Shown piece after piece: positions 1 through 9,456 of a stretch of 64,000 nt of DNA. The DNA lies in assembly GCF_000621205.1 (NCBI RefSeq), contig NZ_JHYY01000014.1:1-64000 (forward strand), read 5' to 3'. This stretch comes from Halotalea alkalilenta DSM 17697 (lineage in GTDB: Bacteria > Pseudomonadota > Gammaproteobacteria > Pseudomonadales > Halomonadaceae). Each line of letters begins with the position of its first letter. Positions within the stretch are counted from its first letter, which is position 1. Position numbers and translations under genes: made by a program. The notes under the pieces are model-generated. The model worked only from the letters and a program-made list of their open reading frames with translations. It was not told the DNA's origin and ran no database searches.

Positions 1-115
1 GACTGGCGCCTCCCATTGCCGAGCCGGTGCTCAAGCTTGGCGCGTATCGGCGCCGCTCGGGACGAACGGGCTTGTTGGTCAGTTCGTGTCTCTCGATGCG
101 CTTCGCTTCCTCATA
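1..115 (+). repeat. Left-edge copy of a dispersed ~180-bp repeat
   Basis: Bases 1-71 match the right half of the repeat units at 28973-29562: they share GACTGGCGCC at the left, TGCCGAGCCGGT, then GGCGCGTATCGGCGCCGCTC and GGGACGAACGGG. Bases 88-115 (TCGATGCGCTTCGCTT and a following CTCA) match the linker that follows the first unit at 29107-29127. The left end is cut by the window edge. The conserved inverted repeat is present in short form, ACGAAC at 62-67 and GTTCGT at 82-87. The copy lies just upstream of mutS in the same orientation as the array near 29 kb. Open reading frames across it are short and I do not regard it as coding. Confidence 0.8.
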
Positions 116-281
116 ATGCTCATGCAGCCGAGCCTGACGCTTCCCTGCCGGACATACACTCCAGCGCCCGCTTCTCGCGTGTTAACCTTGCGCACATTTG
201 GCGCGGTCGAGTCAGGCGTCCCAGCCCGGCCCTACCAGCGCCCCACGATTCCGATTGAACCATCAGGAGCCTAGTGGCCAC

Positions 282-2873
282 GTGGCTTCCAGCGACCTAT
301 CCAAACATACGCCGATGATGGCGCAGTACTTGAAGATCAAGCGCGAGCATCGTGACGTGCTGCTCTTCTACCGCATGGGCGATTTCTACGAGCTGTTCTA
401 TGACGATGCCAAGAAGGCCGCGCAGCTGCTCGATATCACCCTGACCCAGCGGGGTGCCTCCAACGGCGCGCCGATTCCGATGGCGGGGGTGCCCTATCAC
501 AGCGCCGAGGCCTATCTGGCGCGGTTGGTGCGACTCGGTGAGTCGGTGGCGATCTGCGAGCAGATCGGCGATCCGGCGACCAGCAAGGGCCCGGTGGAGC
601 GCCAGGTGGTGCGCATCGTCACTCCCGGGACGCTGCACGATGAGGCGCTGCTCGATGCGAGCCGCGACAACCTGCTGGTGGCGCTGAGCGCTACCTCGCT
701 CAAGCCAGGCGAGCCGGGCGAATCGCGGCGCTGGGGGTTGGCATGGATCGAGCTCGCCAGCGGTCGTTTCGGCGCGCTCGAGGTGGAGGGAGAGGTCGAG
801 ATGCTCGCCGAGCTGCAGCGCCTGGCGCCGGCGGAGCTTCTGGTCCCCGATTCACTCGCGCTGCCGGAGGGGCTCGACAAGTACCGCGGGCTGCGCCGGC
901 AGAGCGATTGGCTGTTCGACCATGACACCGCGATGCGGCTGATCTGCGACCAGTTGAAGGTCCAGGACCTCCAGGGCTTCGGTGCCGCGCACCTCGACCA
1001 TGGCGTGCGCGCGGCGGGGGCGCTGCTCGACTATGCCCGCGACACCCAGCGCGGCGCCCTGCCCCATGTGAACAAGTTCACGGTGGAACGCCGCGACGAT
1101 GCGGTGGTGATCGATGCCGCCAGCCGGCGCAACCTCGAGATCGACATCAACCTGGGCGGCAGCGGAGAAAACACCCTGGCCGCGGTGCTCGATACCACCG
1201 CGACTCCGATGGGCGGGCGCTTGCTGCGCCGCTGGCTCAATCGCCCGCTGCGCGATCGAGCCGCGGTGGAGGCTCGCCAAGCGGCGGTGGCGCTGCTGCT
1301 CGAGCGCGAGGCCATGGCTGAGTTCGCCGCCAGCCTCAAGCGCGTCGGCGACGTCGAGCGCATCCTCGCCCGCGTCGCGCTGCGCAGCGCCCGTCCTCGC
1401 GACCTAGCGCGCCTGCGCGATGCTTTCGTAGAGCTGCCGACGCTCGCTGCGATGCTCGCCGAGTTCGATAGTGGCAGCGTGCTCGATGAGCTGCGCGTCG
1501 ATATCGTCGCCTACCCGCAGCTCGAGCGAACGCTGACCGATGCGATCATCGACAATCCGCCGGCGGTGATCCGCGACGGCGGGGTGATCAAGCAGGGGTT
1601 CGATGCCGAGCTCGACGAACTGCGGGGATTGAGCGAACACGCCGGCGACTATTTGATCGAGCTCGAGGGCCGTGAAAAGGCCCGTACCGGCCTGAGCAAC
1701 CTCAAGGTCGGCTACAATCGCGTCCACGGCTATTTCATCGAGATTCCCCGCGCCCAGGCGCGCCAGGCGCCGGCCGACTACATCCGTCGCCAGACGCTGA
1801 AGAATGCCGAGCGCTTCATCATCCCCGAACTCAAGCAGTTCGAGGACAAGGCGCTATCGGCCAAGGCGCGGGCGCTGGCGCGCGAGAAGCTGCTCTATGA
1901 AAGCCTGATCGACGCACTCAACGTCGAGCTCAGCGCGCTCTCGGCGAGCGCGGCGGCGCTCGCCGCACTGGATGTGCTCAACGCCTTCGCCGAACGTGCG
2001 CTGAGCCTCGACTTCAGCCGGCCGCTGCTGCGCGAGGCGCCCGGCATCGAGGTGCTCGAGGGCCGCCACCCGGTGGTCGAGCAGGTCTCTGAGCATCCTT
2101 TCGTGCCCAACGACCTGGTGTTCGACGACCACCACCGGATGTGCGTGATCACCGGCCCCAACATGGGCGGCAAGTCGACCTACATGCGCCAGAACGCACT
2201 GATCGCGCTGCTCTGCTACACCGGCAGCTTCGTGCCGGCCAAGCGCGTCGAGATCGGCCCGATCGACCGGATATTCACCCGCATCGGCTCGAGCGACGAT
2301 CTCGCCGGCGGGCGCTCCACCTTCATGGTCGAGATGACCGAGACCGCCAACATCCTCCACAACGCCACCGCCGAGAGCCTGGTGCTGATGGATGAGATCG
2401 GCCGCGGCACCAGCACCTTCGACGGTCTTTCTCTCGCCTGGGCGAGCGCCGAGGAGCTGGCCCGGCTTCGCGCCTTCACCCTGTTCGCCACGCACTACTT
2501 CGAGCTGACCGCGCTGGCCGAGCAGCTCGACGAAGTCGACAATCTCCACCTGACCGCCGCCGAGCACGATGACGGCATCGTCTTCATGCACCGTGTCGAG
2601 CAGGGGCCGGCGAGCCAGAGCTATGGCCTGCAGGTGGCCCAGCTCGCAGGCGTGCCTCGCCGGGTGATCGAGCGCGCACGCGAAAAGCTCACCACCCTAG
2701 AAGCCCAGGAGGTCGACAGGCCGCGCCCGCGCGATCTCAGTGCGCCACAGCAGGCCGACCTGTTCTCGGCCCCGCCTCATCCTGTGGTCGAGGCCTTGGC
2801 CGAACTCGATATCGACGGACTCAGCCCGCGGCAAGCGCTCGACGCGCTCTATGCGCTGCGCGAACGGCTTTGA
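282..2873 (+). CDS. mutS: DNA mismatch repair protein MutS
   Basis: MutS recognises mispaired or looped bases and recruits MutL in methyl-directed mismatch repair. The 863-residue product has the mismatch-contacting GDFYE motif (F35, E37), the connector/core/clamp region, and a C-terminal ABC ATPase with Walker [10 protein letters not shown] at about 625-633, Walker [11 protein letters not shown] with D704/E705, and a C-terminal helix-turn-helix region typical of full-length MutS. I chose the GTG at 282 because the reading from there ([13 protein letters not shown]) aligns with the E. coli N-terminus, and AGGAG lies at 265-269. Earlier in-frame codons would add a non-conserved leader running into the repeat at the window edge. 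A strong hairpin follows the stop and fdxA follows 183 bases later, the same order as in Pseudomonas. Confidence 0.97.
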   Translation: MASSDLSKHTPMMAQYLKIKREHRDVLLFYRMGDFYELFYDDAKKAAQLLDITLTQRGASNGAPIPMAGVPYHSAEAYLARLVRLGESVAICEQIGDPATSKGPVERQVVRIVTPGTLHDEALLDASRDNLLVALSATSLKPGEPGESRRWGLAWIELASGRFGALEVEGEVEMLAELQRLAPAELLVPDSLALPEGLDKYRGLRRQSDWLFDHDTAMRLICDQLKVQDLQGFGAAHLDHGVRAAGALLDYARDTQRGALPHVNKFTVERRDDAVVIDAASRRNLEIDINLGGSGENTLAAVLDTTATPMGGRLLRRWLNRPLRDRAAVEARQAAVALLLEREAMAEFAASLKRVGDVERILARVALRSARPRDLARLRDAFVELPTLAAMLAEFDSGSVLDELRVDIVAYPQLERTLTDAIIDNPPAVIRDGGVIKQGFDAELDELRGLSEHAGDYLIELEGREKARTGLSNLKVGYNRVHGYFIEIPRAQARQAPADYIRRQTLKNAERFIIPELKQFEDKALSAKARALAREKLLYESLIDALNVELSALSASAAALAALDVLNAFAERALSLDFSRPLLREAPGIEVLEGRHPVVEQVSEHPFVPNDLVFDDHHRMCVITGPNMGGKSTYMRQNALIALLCYTGSFVPAKRVEIGPIDRIFTRIGSSDDLAGGRSTFMVEMTETANILHNATAESLVLMDEIGRGTSTFDGLSLAWASAEELARLRAFTLFATHYFELTALAEQLDEVDNLHLTAAEHDDGIVFMHRVEQGPASQSYGLQVAQLAGVPRRVIERAREKLTTLEAQEVDRPRPRDLSAPQQADLFSAPPHPVVEALAELDIDGLSPRQALDALYALRERL

Positions 2874-2906
2874 AGCATTCCCCCGGTGGCGCCACCGGGG
2901 GATGCT
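2874..2906 (+). terminator. GC-rich hairpin directly after mutS
   Basis: A near-perfect inverted repeat starts on the first base after the mutS stop: AGCAT plus CCCCCGGTGGC pairs with GCCACCGGGGG plus ATGCT, with one bulged T and essentially no loop. No T-run follows, so it may act as an RNA 3' end stabiliser or a Rho-dependent signal rather than a classical intrinsic terminator. Confidence 0.55.
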
Positions 2907-3056
2907 CGACGCTCAAGTGGACAACCCCTAGAATATCGGCCCCGACCGGAAAACCCACGCGGACGCCAGAACAGACTCGATACCAAGCGGGCGAGGCGAC
3001 GCAGCAGCCGTCCGATCCCGACCCATCGGGGCCGTAATGATTCGAGGAGAAACACC

Positions 3057-3380
3057 ATGGCGTTCGTCGTCACCGAGAACTGCATCCGCTGCAAGTACAC
3101 GGACTGCGTCTCCGTCTGTCCGGTCGACTGCTTCTACGAGGGGCCGAACTTCCTCGTCATCCATCCCGACGAGTGCATCGATTGCGCGCTCTGCGAGCCC
3201 GAGTGCCCGGCACAGGCGATCTTCTCCGAGGACGAGCTGCCGGCGGGACAGGAGCATTTCATCGAACTCAACGCAGAGCTCGCCGACGAGTGGCCCAACA
3301 TCAGCGAGCAGAAGGATCCACTGCCCGACGCCGAGAAGTGGGACGGTGTAGAGGGCAAGTTCCAGTACCTGGAACGCTAA
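3057..3380 (+). CDS. fdxA: Seven-iron ferredoxin FdxA
   Basis: A 107-residue small soluble ferredoxin that carries electrons with one [3Fe-4S] and one [4Fe-4S] cluster. The cluster ligands are visible as [18 protein letters not shown] near the N-terminus and [12 protein letters not shown] about 20 residues later, followed by the acidic C-terminal tail typical of this Azotobacter FdI-like family. The ATG at 3057 is preceded by GAGGAGA at 3044-3050; the upstream in-frame codon at 2886 would add 57 non-conserved basic residues. It lies downstream of mutS, as in Pseudomonas, but the rpoS-nlpD genes usually found next to it are not in this window. Confidence 0.95.
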   Translation: MAFVVTENCIRCKYTDCVSVCPVDCFYEGPNFLVIHPDECIDCALCEPECPAQAIFSEDELPAGQEHFIELNAELADEWPNISEQKDPLPDAEKWDGVEGKFQYLER

Positions 3381-3400
3381 CGCCTGCCCCACCGAGATAA

Positions 3401-3501
3401 AAAACCCCGCGCTAGTCGCGCGGACGGGCTTGGGACCATTGATGCGAAATCAGGCTCGTTCGCTGCCGAATATGATGGCCTAACTGCAGCGGCGGGGTTT
3501 T
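3401..3501. repeat. Wide inverted repeat, possibly an interrupted terminator
   Basis: AAAACCCCGC at 3401-3410 is complemented exactly by GCGGGGTTTT at 3492-3501, 81 bases apart. Next to the left arm lies CCGCG-CTAGT-CGCG, which looks like the top of an ordinary fdxA terminator whose right arm was displaced. The 3381-3715 gap otherwise contains no convincing gene. The arms could terminate fdxA and, in the other direction, the minus-strand glycosyltransferase operon that ends at 3716. Confidence 0.4.
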
Positions 3502-3715
3502 CGCGTTCGCCAGTCGAACGATGGCTTGGCCGGGTCGCCAGGCCGCTGGTGGTTGCACCCCTTGTACATGGCTTCGGTCTTGCTCCGGACCTCCACGTAA
3601 TCGCCGATCGGGTTGCCGGCAGCACCGCTCGCGGAACGCACCGCGGGCGGCTTCCACATTGCGCGCCGTCGCCACGCATTGATGGGCTCGGGCGATGCGT
3701 CGCCGGCAGCCGCCC

Positions 3716-5173
3716 CTAGCGAATCCTGCCTACCCGGTACTGACGGCTGTTCGCCAGCGGCAACTCAGTCAATGGCAAGACGGTCTGCAAACGAGCCATG
3801 ACATCAGGCCGGGCGGCGATGAAAATCGAGCCCTCGGTGCTGGCGACCAGCGCCGGCAGCGCTTCGCTCGACACCAGCGCTGCCTGCCCTCGCGAGTAGT
3901 AGCGGGCGGAAAAGGACCTGCTGTCGACGAACCACAGCGTGGCACCCGGTGGCGCCATGGACATCACCTGGCGGATGAGCACCTTCTCGCTCTTGACCGC
4001 TGCCGGGTGGGTGCAGATCGCAATCGTCGCGAGCAGCGCCAAGGCCGGAACGAACGAGGCTGGCGCGGTGCCAATCGCATGCAGTGCGGGTGATCGTCTC
4101 GACTTCAAGCGCCGTCCGACGAGCACCAGCGCCCGCCCCGTCAGGATGGCGAACGCGGGCAACGCCGGCAGCACATAGGTCCAGAGGATGTTGCTGGACA
4201 GCGTGAAGAACAGCACAACGAACAGCGCCCAAGCGATCAGGTAGCCGGTCATCGGTCTGCGGATCAGGCGCAGCAAGGCCACGCGGCCACGCCGATGGCG
4301 CAGCGCAGCGGCGAGCATCGCCAGGGCGAGAGGACTCCAGGGCAGCGTGGCGACCAGCCAGTCCAACCAGATGACCCCGATGGCCTGCCGATGGGCGGTG
4401 CCATACAGATCGCCAGACCATCCGGATTGCAGGAATCGCTGCACATGCTCGCCGAGCAGGAAGTAGTCCCAGAACCCTGGCGTCCTGCTCTCCGCGATGA
4501 CGTACCAAGGCACCGCCAGGGATGCCACTACCACGAAACCGGCCAGCCATCCTCGAGCCGATATCGCAGGCCATACCCGGCGACGATATGCCAACAGACA
4601 CATGACCGCCGGGCCCGCGACGATGACCAGCGCCAGTGGTCCTTTGGCGAGCAGGCCGATCGCCAGCCCTACGGCGGCCAAAAGGCGCCAGTGCCATTGA
4701 GGCAGTATCAGCCCGGCCATGAACAGCGTGGTACCCAGTGCCAGGAAGGGATCGGTAAGAACCGCTCCGGCCATCAGGTAGGGCAGCGCGCAGGTCGCGT
4801 AGATCAGCACGGCCGCCGCCGCGGCCCGCCGGCCCGCCCATGCTTGTGCGAGCGCATGAATGGGCCACAGGGTCACCGCGGTGGCCACCCAGGCGGGGAG
4901 CCGGGCGACCCATTCCGACAGTCCGAACAACTTGATCGACAGCGCCTGCAACCAGAAAGAGAGCGGCGGCTTACCCCAGAAGGGAACGCCTGGCTCGAAC
5001 CACGGCGTGACCCAGTCGCCGCTGAGCGCCATGAGCCTTGCGATTTCCGCATAGCGCGGCTCTGTCGTATCGATGTAGGGAACCCATACCATGCTGACGA
5101 ACCGCAATCCCAGCATCCCCAGCGCAATCGCCAGCATGGCGACTGCGGGACGGCGCAGATCAAGCCTCTTCAT
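3716..5173 (-). CDS. GT83 (ArnT/PMT_2-like) membrane glycosyltransferase
   Basis: A 485-residue polytopic membrane protein of the ArnT/dolichyl-phosphate-mannose-type transferase family, which moves a sugar from an undecaprenyl-phosphate carrier to an envelope acceptor on the periplasmic side. The family's first-loop signature is present as DTTEPRYAEIARLM, followed by about ten hydrophobic segments and a short soluble C-terminal domain (SMAPPGATLWFVDSRSF). The ATG at 5173 overlaps the last 14 bases of the upstream GT2 gene, with GGAG about 10 bases upstream, so translation is probably coupled. The GtrA-GtrB-GT83 order suggests the GT2 enzyme makes the lipid-linked sugar, GtrA flips it and this protein transfers it, probably to O-antigen, core or lipid A. 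The acceptor and sugar cannot be read from sequence. Confidence 0.85.
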   Translation of the reverse strand: MKRLDLRRPAVAMLAIALGMLGLRFVSMVWVPYIDTTEPRYAEIARLMALSGDWVTPWFEPGVPFWGKPPLSFWLQALSIKLFGLSEWVARLPAWVATAVTLWPIHALAQAWAGRRAAAAAVLIYATCALPYLMAGAVLTDPFLALGTTLFMAGLILPQWHWRLLAAVGLAIGLLAKGPLALVIVAGPAVMCLLAYRRRVWPAISARGWLAGFVVVASLAVPWYVIAESRTPGFWDYFLLGEHVQRFLQSGWSGDLYGTAHRQAIGVIWLDWLVATLPWSPLALAMLAAALRHRRGRVALLRLIRRPMTGYLIAWALFVVLFFTLSSNILWTYVLPALPAFAILTGRALVLVGRRLKSRRSPALHAIGTAPASFVPALALLATIAICTHPAAVKSEKVLIRQVMSMAPPGATLWFVDSRSFSARYYSRGQAALVSSEALPALVASTEGSIFIAARPDVMARLQTVLPLTELPLANSRQYRVGRIR

Positions 5174-6176
5174 TATCGAAACGCTCCGGGCTGTTTTCCC
5201 TGCGAGATGAAGGCTTGCCGGGCGCTTCGTCGATGTCACGCACCAGGTAGCGAGGGCGCTGCTTGGTCTCGAGATAGATCCGGCCGACGTACTCCCCCAG
5301 CAAACCGACGGAGAACAGTTGGATGCCTCCCAGAAACGTCATCATCGCAATGGAGGATGGATAGCCGGATGGGGCCGGATAGCCCTGGAGGGTCTTCACC
5401 ACGATCCAGAGGCCGAACACGGCGCCTGAGACCGCGGTAACCAGCCCCAAACCAGTGACCCAGCGCAAAGGCGCCGCGGAAAACGAGGTCACCCCCTCCA
5501 GCGCCAGACGCAAAAGACCGAAGAAGCCCCATTTGCTGCGCCCAGCCGCACGCGGCTCGCGGTCGTAGAGAATTTCATGCGTGGGGAAGCCGACCCAGGC
5601 GAACAGGCCTTTCATGTAGCGGCTGCGCTCCGGCAAGCGATTGATCGACTCCACCACCCTGCGGCTGAGCAGTCTGAAATCCCCCGTGTCCTGAGGGATC
5701 GGGAACTCGCTCAAGCGGTTCAAAATGCGGTAGAACAGATGCGCGCAGCTGCGCTTGAACCAGCTCTCCCCCGATCGACGGCGTCGGCGCATCGCGATGA
5801 CATCCGCACCGGTGCTCCGCCATGCCGCGAGCATGTCCGGGATCAGCTCGGGCGGATCCTGCAGGTCGGCGTCGATCAGGATCACCGCCTCCCCCCTGGC
5901 GTGATCCAGACCTGCCGTGATGGCCGCCTCCTTGCCGAAATTCCGGCTGAGCCGAATCACCCGCATGTGGCTGTCCTGCGACGCCAGCGCCACCAGCGCC
6001 TCGCCGCAGCCATCGCTGCTTCCATCGTCCACGTAAAGCAGCTCATAAGGCAGTCCAATACCCTCCATGACGCCACGCAAACGCTGATGACATATGTCCA
6101 GCACAGCGATCTCGTTGTAAGCGGGCACGACCACGCTCACCACCACCCGCTCCATGTCACTGAAGAGGAAATTCAT
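5160..6176 (-). CDS. gtrB: GtrB/ArnC-like polyprenyl-phosphate GT2 glycosyltransferase
   Basis: A 338-residue family 2 glycosyltransferase of the DPM1/GtrB/ArnC type, which loads a nucleotide sugar onto undecaprenyl phosphate at the inner face of the membrane. The GT-A motifs are clear: VPAYNE at about 17-22, YVDDGSSDG, then DADLQDPPE carrying the metal-binding DxD. Two C-terminal transmembrane segments follow (GLGLVTAVSGAVFGLWIVV and the FLGGIQLFSVGLLGEYVG hairpin). I chose the ATG at 6176 because GGTGA lies 7 bases upstream and the encoded N-terminus fits the family; upstream ATGs at 6227/6230 lack a ribosome site. It sits 88 bases downstream of gtrA and overlaps the GT83 gene. Confidence 0.88.
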   Translation of the reverse strand: MNFLFSDMERVVVSVVVPAYNEIAVLDICHQRLRGVMEGIGLPYELLYVDDGSSDGCGEALVALASQDSHMRVIRLSRNFGKEAAITAGLDHARGEAVILIDADLQDPPELIPDMLAAWRSTGADVIAMRRRRRSGESWFKRSCAHLFYRILNRLSEFPIPQDTGDFRLLSRRVVESINRLPERSRYMKGLFAWVGFPTHEILYDREPRAAGRSKWGFFGLLRLALEGVTSFSAAPLRWVTGLGLVTAVSGAVFGLWIVVKTLQGYPAPSGYPSSIAMMTFLGGIQLFSVGLLGEYVGRIYLETKQRPRYLVRDIDEAPGKPSSRRENSPERFDNEEA

Positions 6177-6264
6177 TGGTGACTCACCGCGAAGGAGCGC
6201 ATCAGCAGCTGAAAAGTGTTCGCTCATCATCACAATCTCGAGAAGAAATACGAACCCACGCCGT

Positions 6265-6675
6265 TCATCGGCACGCAAACTTTTGCAAGAAGAGGAAATT
6301 GAGCAGCGCAACCAGCGCGGTGCTCGAGAGCTGAGCCAGCACGATCCCGATGCCGCTGGTATGCAGGAGTTGAAATGCGACCAGGTTGACCGACCAAGCC
6401 ATGCCTACGGAAAGCAAATAGACGCCAAGCGAAAACCCGCACGCACGGGAAAACATATAGCGGCGCTGCAAGAAATAATTAACCCCTGCCCCGGCCGCCA
6501 TCGCCAAGGCCGTAGCGCCCGAGGCTTGAACACCCGAGGCGACGAGCAGCGCCATCGCCCCCCAGTGCAGGAGGGTCGCCACGCCGCCGGCCGCCAGGAA
6601 CCGGGCCAATCTCGCCAACCAAGCTGGATGACGATGGGCGGCAAAGCCTTTGAATGAGAAATTCTCTTGATCCAT
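6265..6675 (-). CDS. gtrA: GtrA-family polyprenyl-linked sugar flippase
   Basis: A 136-residue four-helix membrane protein of the GtrA family, thought to flip undecaprenyl-phosphate sugars across the inner membrane. Hydrophobic segments begin at FLAAGGVATLLHWGAMALL and end in the family's C-terminal pattern of small hydrophobic residues followed by F-x-QKF. The basic RRYMF motif after the second helix is typical. It heads the gtrA-gtrB-GT83 operon. The ATG at 6675 is preferred over the TTG at 6681; neither has a good ribosome site. Confidence 0.82.
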   Translation of the reverse strand: MDQENFSFKGFAAHRHPAWLARLARFLAAGGVATLLHWGAMALLVASGVQASGATALAMAAGAGVNYFLQRRYMFSRACGFSLGVYLLSVGMAWSVNLVAFQLLHTSGIGIVLAQLSSTALVALLNFLFLQKFACR

Positions 6676-6837
6676 GGCCAAGAAATCTACTTGACCACTT
6701 GACAGACAAACATCGAGCCGAGCTCAAGAATTCATCAAACCAGATGGCGTTGAAAGAGCCCTGGACGCCCGCAAGGATGGACTTGGGTGAGGGAGGATCG
6801 AGGCGAGGGAGACCGCTCCCCTTCCTCGGTGCCATCG

Positions 6838-6864
6838 CCACTGGGCTGCCATGCAGCCCAGTGG
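6838..6864. repeat. Perfect 12-bp hairpin between two minus-strand units
   Basis: CCACTGGGCTGC at 6838-6849 pairs exactly with GCAGCCCAGTGG at 6853-6864 around a 3-base loop. It lies downstream of the minus-strand SdiA-regulated-type gene and upstream of gtrA, in a 257-base gap with no gene. No T-run follows on either strand, so an intrinsic terminator is not proven; a 3' end hairpin for the 6933-7874 transcript is the simplest reading. Confidence 0.5.
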
Positions 6865-6932
6865 AACAAGTAGGATAAGTGGGATAGACGATCGAGAATG
6901 CGGGCGGAGAAGATTTGGATAGCGGTCGGGGG

Positions 6933-7874
6933 TCAATCTCCAGCGCTGAGCGTGAAGCGATAAAACAGATTCGGCTCACTCACCAGATAAATGTTGCCCT
7001 GATCATCCATCGTGATGCCTTCCGCCTGGGGGATATCCATCATCAATCCATGCCGCCCCGCCAGCAGCGGCAGACTCCTGATCACGCGTTTGTGCCTGTC
7101 CATTTCGATTATACGGCGAGACTCATCGGACAAGATCAGCAGATGCTTGGTCGTAGCATCCAAATGAATGCCGGAGACATCTCCAATGGGCAGTCTCTGA
7201 TCATATCCAGCATCCCGCAGGATATGAATATCGAGCGTTTCGTTTTCCTCTACCGGAAAACCGCCGACTTCATAAATCCTCAATGGATCTTTTTCTTTCG
7301 CTACGAAAATACGGCGCTCATCATGGTCGTAGGATAGTCCTTCGAAGCCCTTGTTACCGTTGAGTTCGATTCCTATCGACAGTCTCGCGCTTCCACCGGC
7401 ATCGACGAGCGAAGTATCGTCGTCGATATGCACCTCGACGAGTGCCTGTATCTGCTCATCGGCCACCAAGTATCGACCACGGCCGAGATACTCGATTGCT
7501 TCAGGGTCCTGCAGGCCATTGGTGGGGATGCGTCTCAGCAACCGGCCATCCAGCGATAGCTCCAAGATTTCGGGTGATTGATTGGTCACCGCAATCAACG
7601 TATTTCTATCTGGGTCGTAGGTGATTCCCGAGAGGTTATCGATATCAAGGATTTCCAAGCCGTCGATGTCCGCATGATAATCACGGGACAAGACGATAAC
7701 CCGGTCTTCATAGTCGATAAATGGTCGCTCTATCCACCACCTGTACAAAAATGGCCACGCGGCGATGGTAGTCACCACTGCACCGAGTGAAATGATCGCA
7801 GCCAAAAATACCAGGTAACGTGTGGGCCGAGTATGCGGCACAGTGGATGAGGACAATGGGGTGACCTTCGTCAA
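6933..7874 (-). CDS. SdiA-regulated (YjiK-like) membrane-anchored beta-propeller protein
   Basis: A 313-residue protein with one N-terminal transmembrane segment (about 20-45, FLAAIISLGAVVTTIAAW) and a periplasmic beta-propeller-like domain of the SdiA-regulated family. Family-typical blocks are NLSGITYDPDRNTLIAVTNQ, DPEAIEYLGRGRYLVADEQ and GFEGLSYDHDERRIFVAKEK, followed by an SGIHLDATTKHLLILSDES repeat. The molecular function of this family is not established. The TTG at 7874 is the first possible start; the GTG at 7841 is an alternative, and neither has a clear ribosome site. It is transcribed away from the two-component system at 8164-10161, sharing a 289-base divergent promoter region, which suggests a shared signal. 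Confidence 0.75.
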   Translation of the reverse strand: MTKVTPLSSSTVPHTRPTRYLVFLAAIISLGAVVTTIAAWPFLYRWWIERPFIDYEDRVIVLSRDYHADIDGLEILDIDNLSGITYDPDRNTLIAVTNQSPEILELSLDGRLLRRIPTNGLQDPEAIEYLGRGRYLVADEQIQALVEVHIDDDTSLVDAGGSARLSIGIELNGNKGFEGLSYDHDERRIFVAKEKDPLRIYEVGGFPVEENETLDIHILRDAGYDQRLPIGDVSGIHLDATTKHLLILSDESRRIIEMDRHKRVIRSLPLLAGRHGLMMDIPQAEGITMDDQGNIYLVSEPNLFYRFTLSAGD

Positions 7875-8163
7875 GTCGGTGTGCTTGCGACAATGGGCCT
7901 GCTTGGCGCTGCCCTTGGCGGATGGTCCAATACCATGGGTGAGCCCCTCTCAAACTCACATCGAGAAAACAACAAAAAAACATCAAAATCATGACACCCG
8001 TATGAATGAGTGGTGCGCCATACCCCAGGACGCTTGGCGAGCGAGCGCAGTACGGTTACTTTTGCCGCAGGCCGAAGCGCTGGTGCGCAGGTAGCGCCGC
8101 AGCGGCCATGGGCGCTTCACTGCTTGAACATCGACGCGGCTTATCCACCCCCAGGATCCGAGA

Positions 8164-9411
8164 ATGAAATCAATAGAACAGCGGATACGGTATTCGGGCA
8201 TAGGCATCGTGCTGCTGACACTTCTCGCTGCTTTGTCGAGCATGTTGATCGTAAATAACTCCATGGAAGACGTTGCTCTCGTTTCTGACATGCAAAGAGA
8301 GCGAGAGTTTTTGTTGAGCAAGGTTGGCCCTGAAAGCACTTTTACTTGGCGGACCGCGACCGTCCACGGGTTCTGGGTTCCCGCCGAGCAGCAGGCAGAG
8401 GCGGATATCCCTGATTTTTTCAATCAGATGCCATTTCCCTACAGCGGCGAGAAGAATGTCAACGGCCTCAACTATGTGGTAAACAACATCGAAGTTCCGG
8501 GTGGGCGTTTGTATCTGGCTAAAGACAATAGCTTGCATGAAAATAACGAGGAACTTTTCAAACGAATGATCGCAGCCATGAGTCTCGTCATGGTCGTACT
8601 TGCCATCATTCTGGTTCAGCTCACGATCCGGCAGTTGATCGCCCCCCTGACGCTCTTGACCCGAGAAATAGAAAAGATGGAGCCGGCGGCGACGATGGCC
8701 AGGCTTTCCGAGCAAGATGTGGATAAGGAACTGCAGGTGGTCGCCAAGTCCTTCAATAGGTTTCTCGATGAAATCGAGTCCTACGTGAAGCGTGAAAAAA
8801 CCCTGCTCGGCATGGCCAGTCACGAGTTACGCACACCGATTTCGATTATCTCCGGCGCGATGGATGGCATTGAGTCAAGGGGCAATACGTCGCTGACCGA
8901 CATCAAGGCCATGCGGCGTATTCGCCGTGCGGTGGATGAAATGGATGCCAGTGTCGAGGCCATTTTGAAGCTGACGAAATATGGCGATCAGACGATGACC
9001 CCGGTTCCTGTCCGCGCCATCGTCATGGAGGTTCTCGAAGAAACGGGAGATGCCCATAAGGCGAGGGAGCGGGTCCGAGTGATCTGCAATGCAGAGCCCG
9101 TGGTGACCTCCGACCCGGTGCTGCTCAAGATGTTGGTACGCAACTTGCTGAACAACGCTCTGCAACACACCACCGGCTCGGTGAACATCCGTGTCGAGAA
9201 TGAATGGATGGAAGTCAACGACGAGGGCACCGGATTGCCCCAGGACTCTCGCGCCTTTTTGACCACGGGCATCAAACGAGGCGGGATGCCGGCCTCCGGC
9301 CTCGGGCTGTTCATCGCCACATTGATTTGCGAGCGACTGAGATGGAGATTGTTGGATCTGGACAATCCGGCGGTAGAAGGAACGAAACTGCGCCTGATGT
9401 TCATGAAATGA
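8164..9411 (+). CDS. Membrane sensor histidine kinase
   Basis: A 415-residue two-component sensor. An N-terminal transmembrane helix (about 10-30) is followed by a roughly 100-residue periplasmic sensor, a second helix (about 137-160, SLVMVVLAIILVQLTI), a HAMP-like linker, and a HisKA domain with H-box MASHELRTPIS. The ATPase has N-box NLLNNALQHT, G1 box VNDEGTGLP and G2 box GLGLFIA. All catalytic boxes are intact, so it should autophosphorylate on the H-box histidine and pass phosphate to the regulator encoded 45 bases downstream. The periplasmic domain matches nothing I recognise. ATG 8164 has AGGA upstream. Confidence 0.9.
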   Translation: MKSIEQRIRYSGIGIVLLTLLAALSSMLIVNNSMEDVALVSDMQREREFLLSKVGPESTFTWRTATVHGFWVPAEQQAEADIPDFFNQMPFPYSGEKNVNGLNYVVNNIEVPGGRLYLAKDNSLHENNEELFKRMIAAMSLVMVVLAIILVQLTIRQLIAPLTLLTREIEKMEPAATMARLSEQDVDKELQVVAKSFNRFLDEIESYVKREKTLLGMASHELRTPISIISGAMDGIESRGNTSLTDIKAMRRIRRAVDEMDASVEAILKLTKYGDQTMTPVPVRAIVMEVLEETGDAHKARERVRVICNAEPVVTSDPVLLKMLVRNLLNNALQHTTGSVNIRVENEWMEVNDEGTGLPQDSRAFLTTGIKRGGMPASGLGLFIATLICERLRWRLLDLDNPAVEGTKLRLMFMK

Positions 9412-9456
9412 ACGTTTTGATGCCTTACCAGCGCTTTGCCTTGCGTGGAGGTTTTC

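Noticed and set aside
3381-3715. RsmZ-like small RNA next to fdxA, as in Pseudomonas
   Set aside because: No series of GGA motifs in hairpin loops and no upstream GacA-type box could be seen here.
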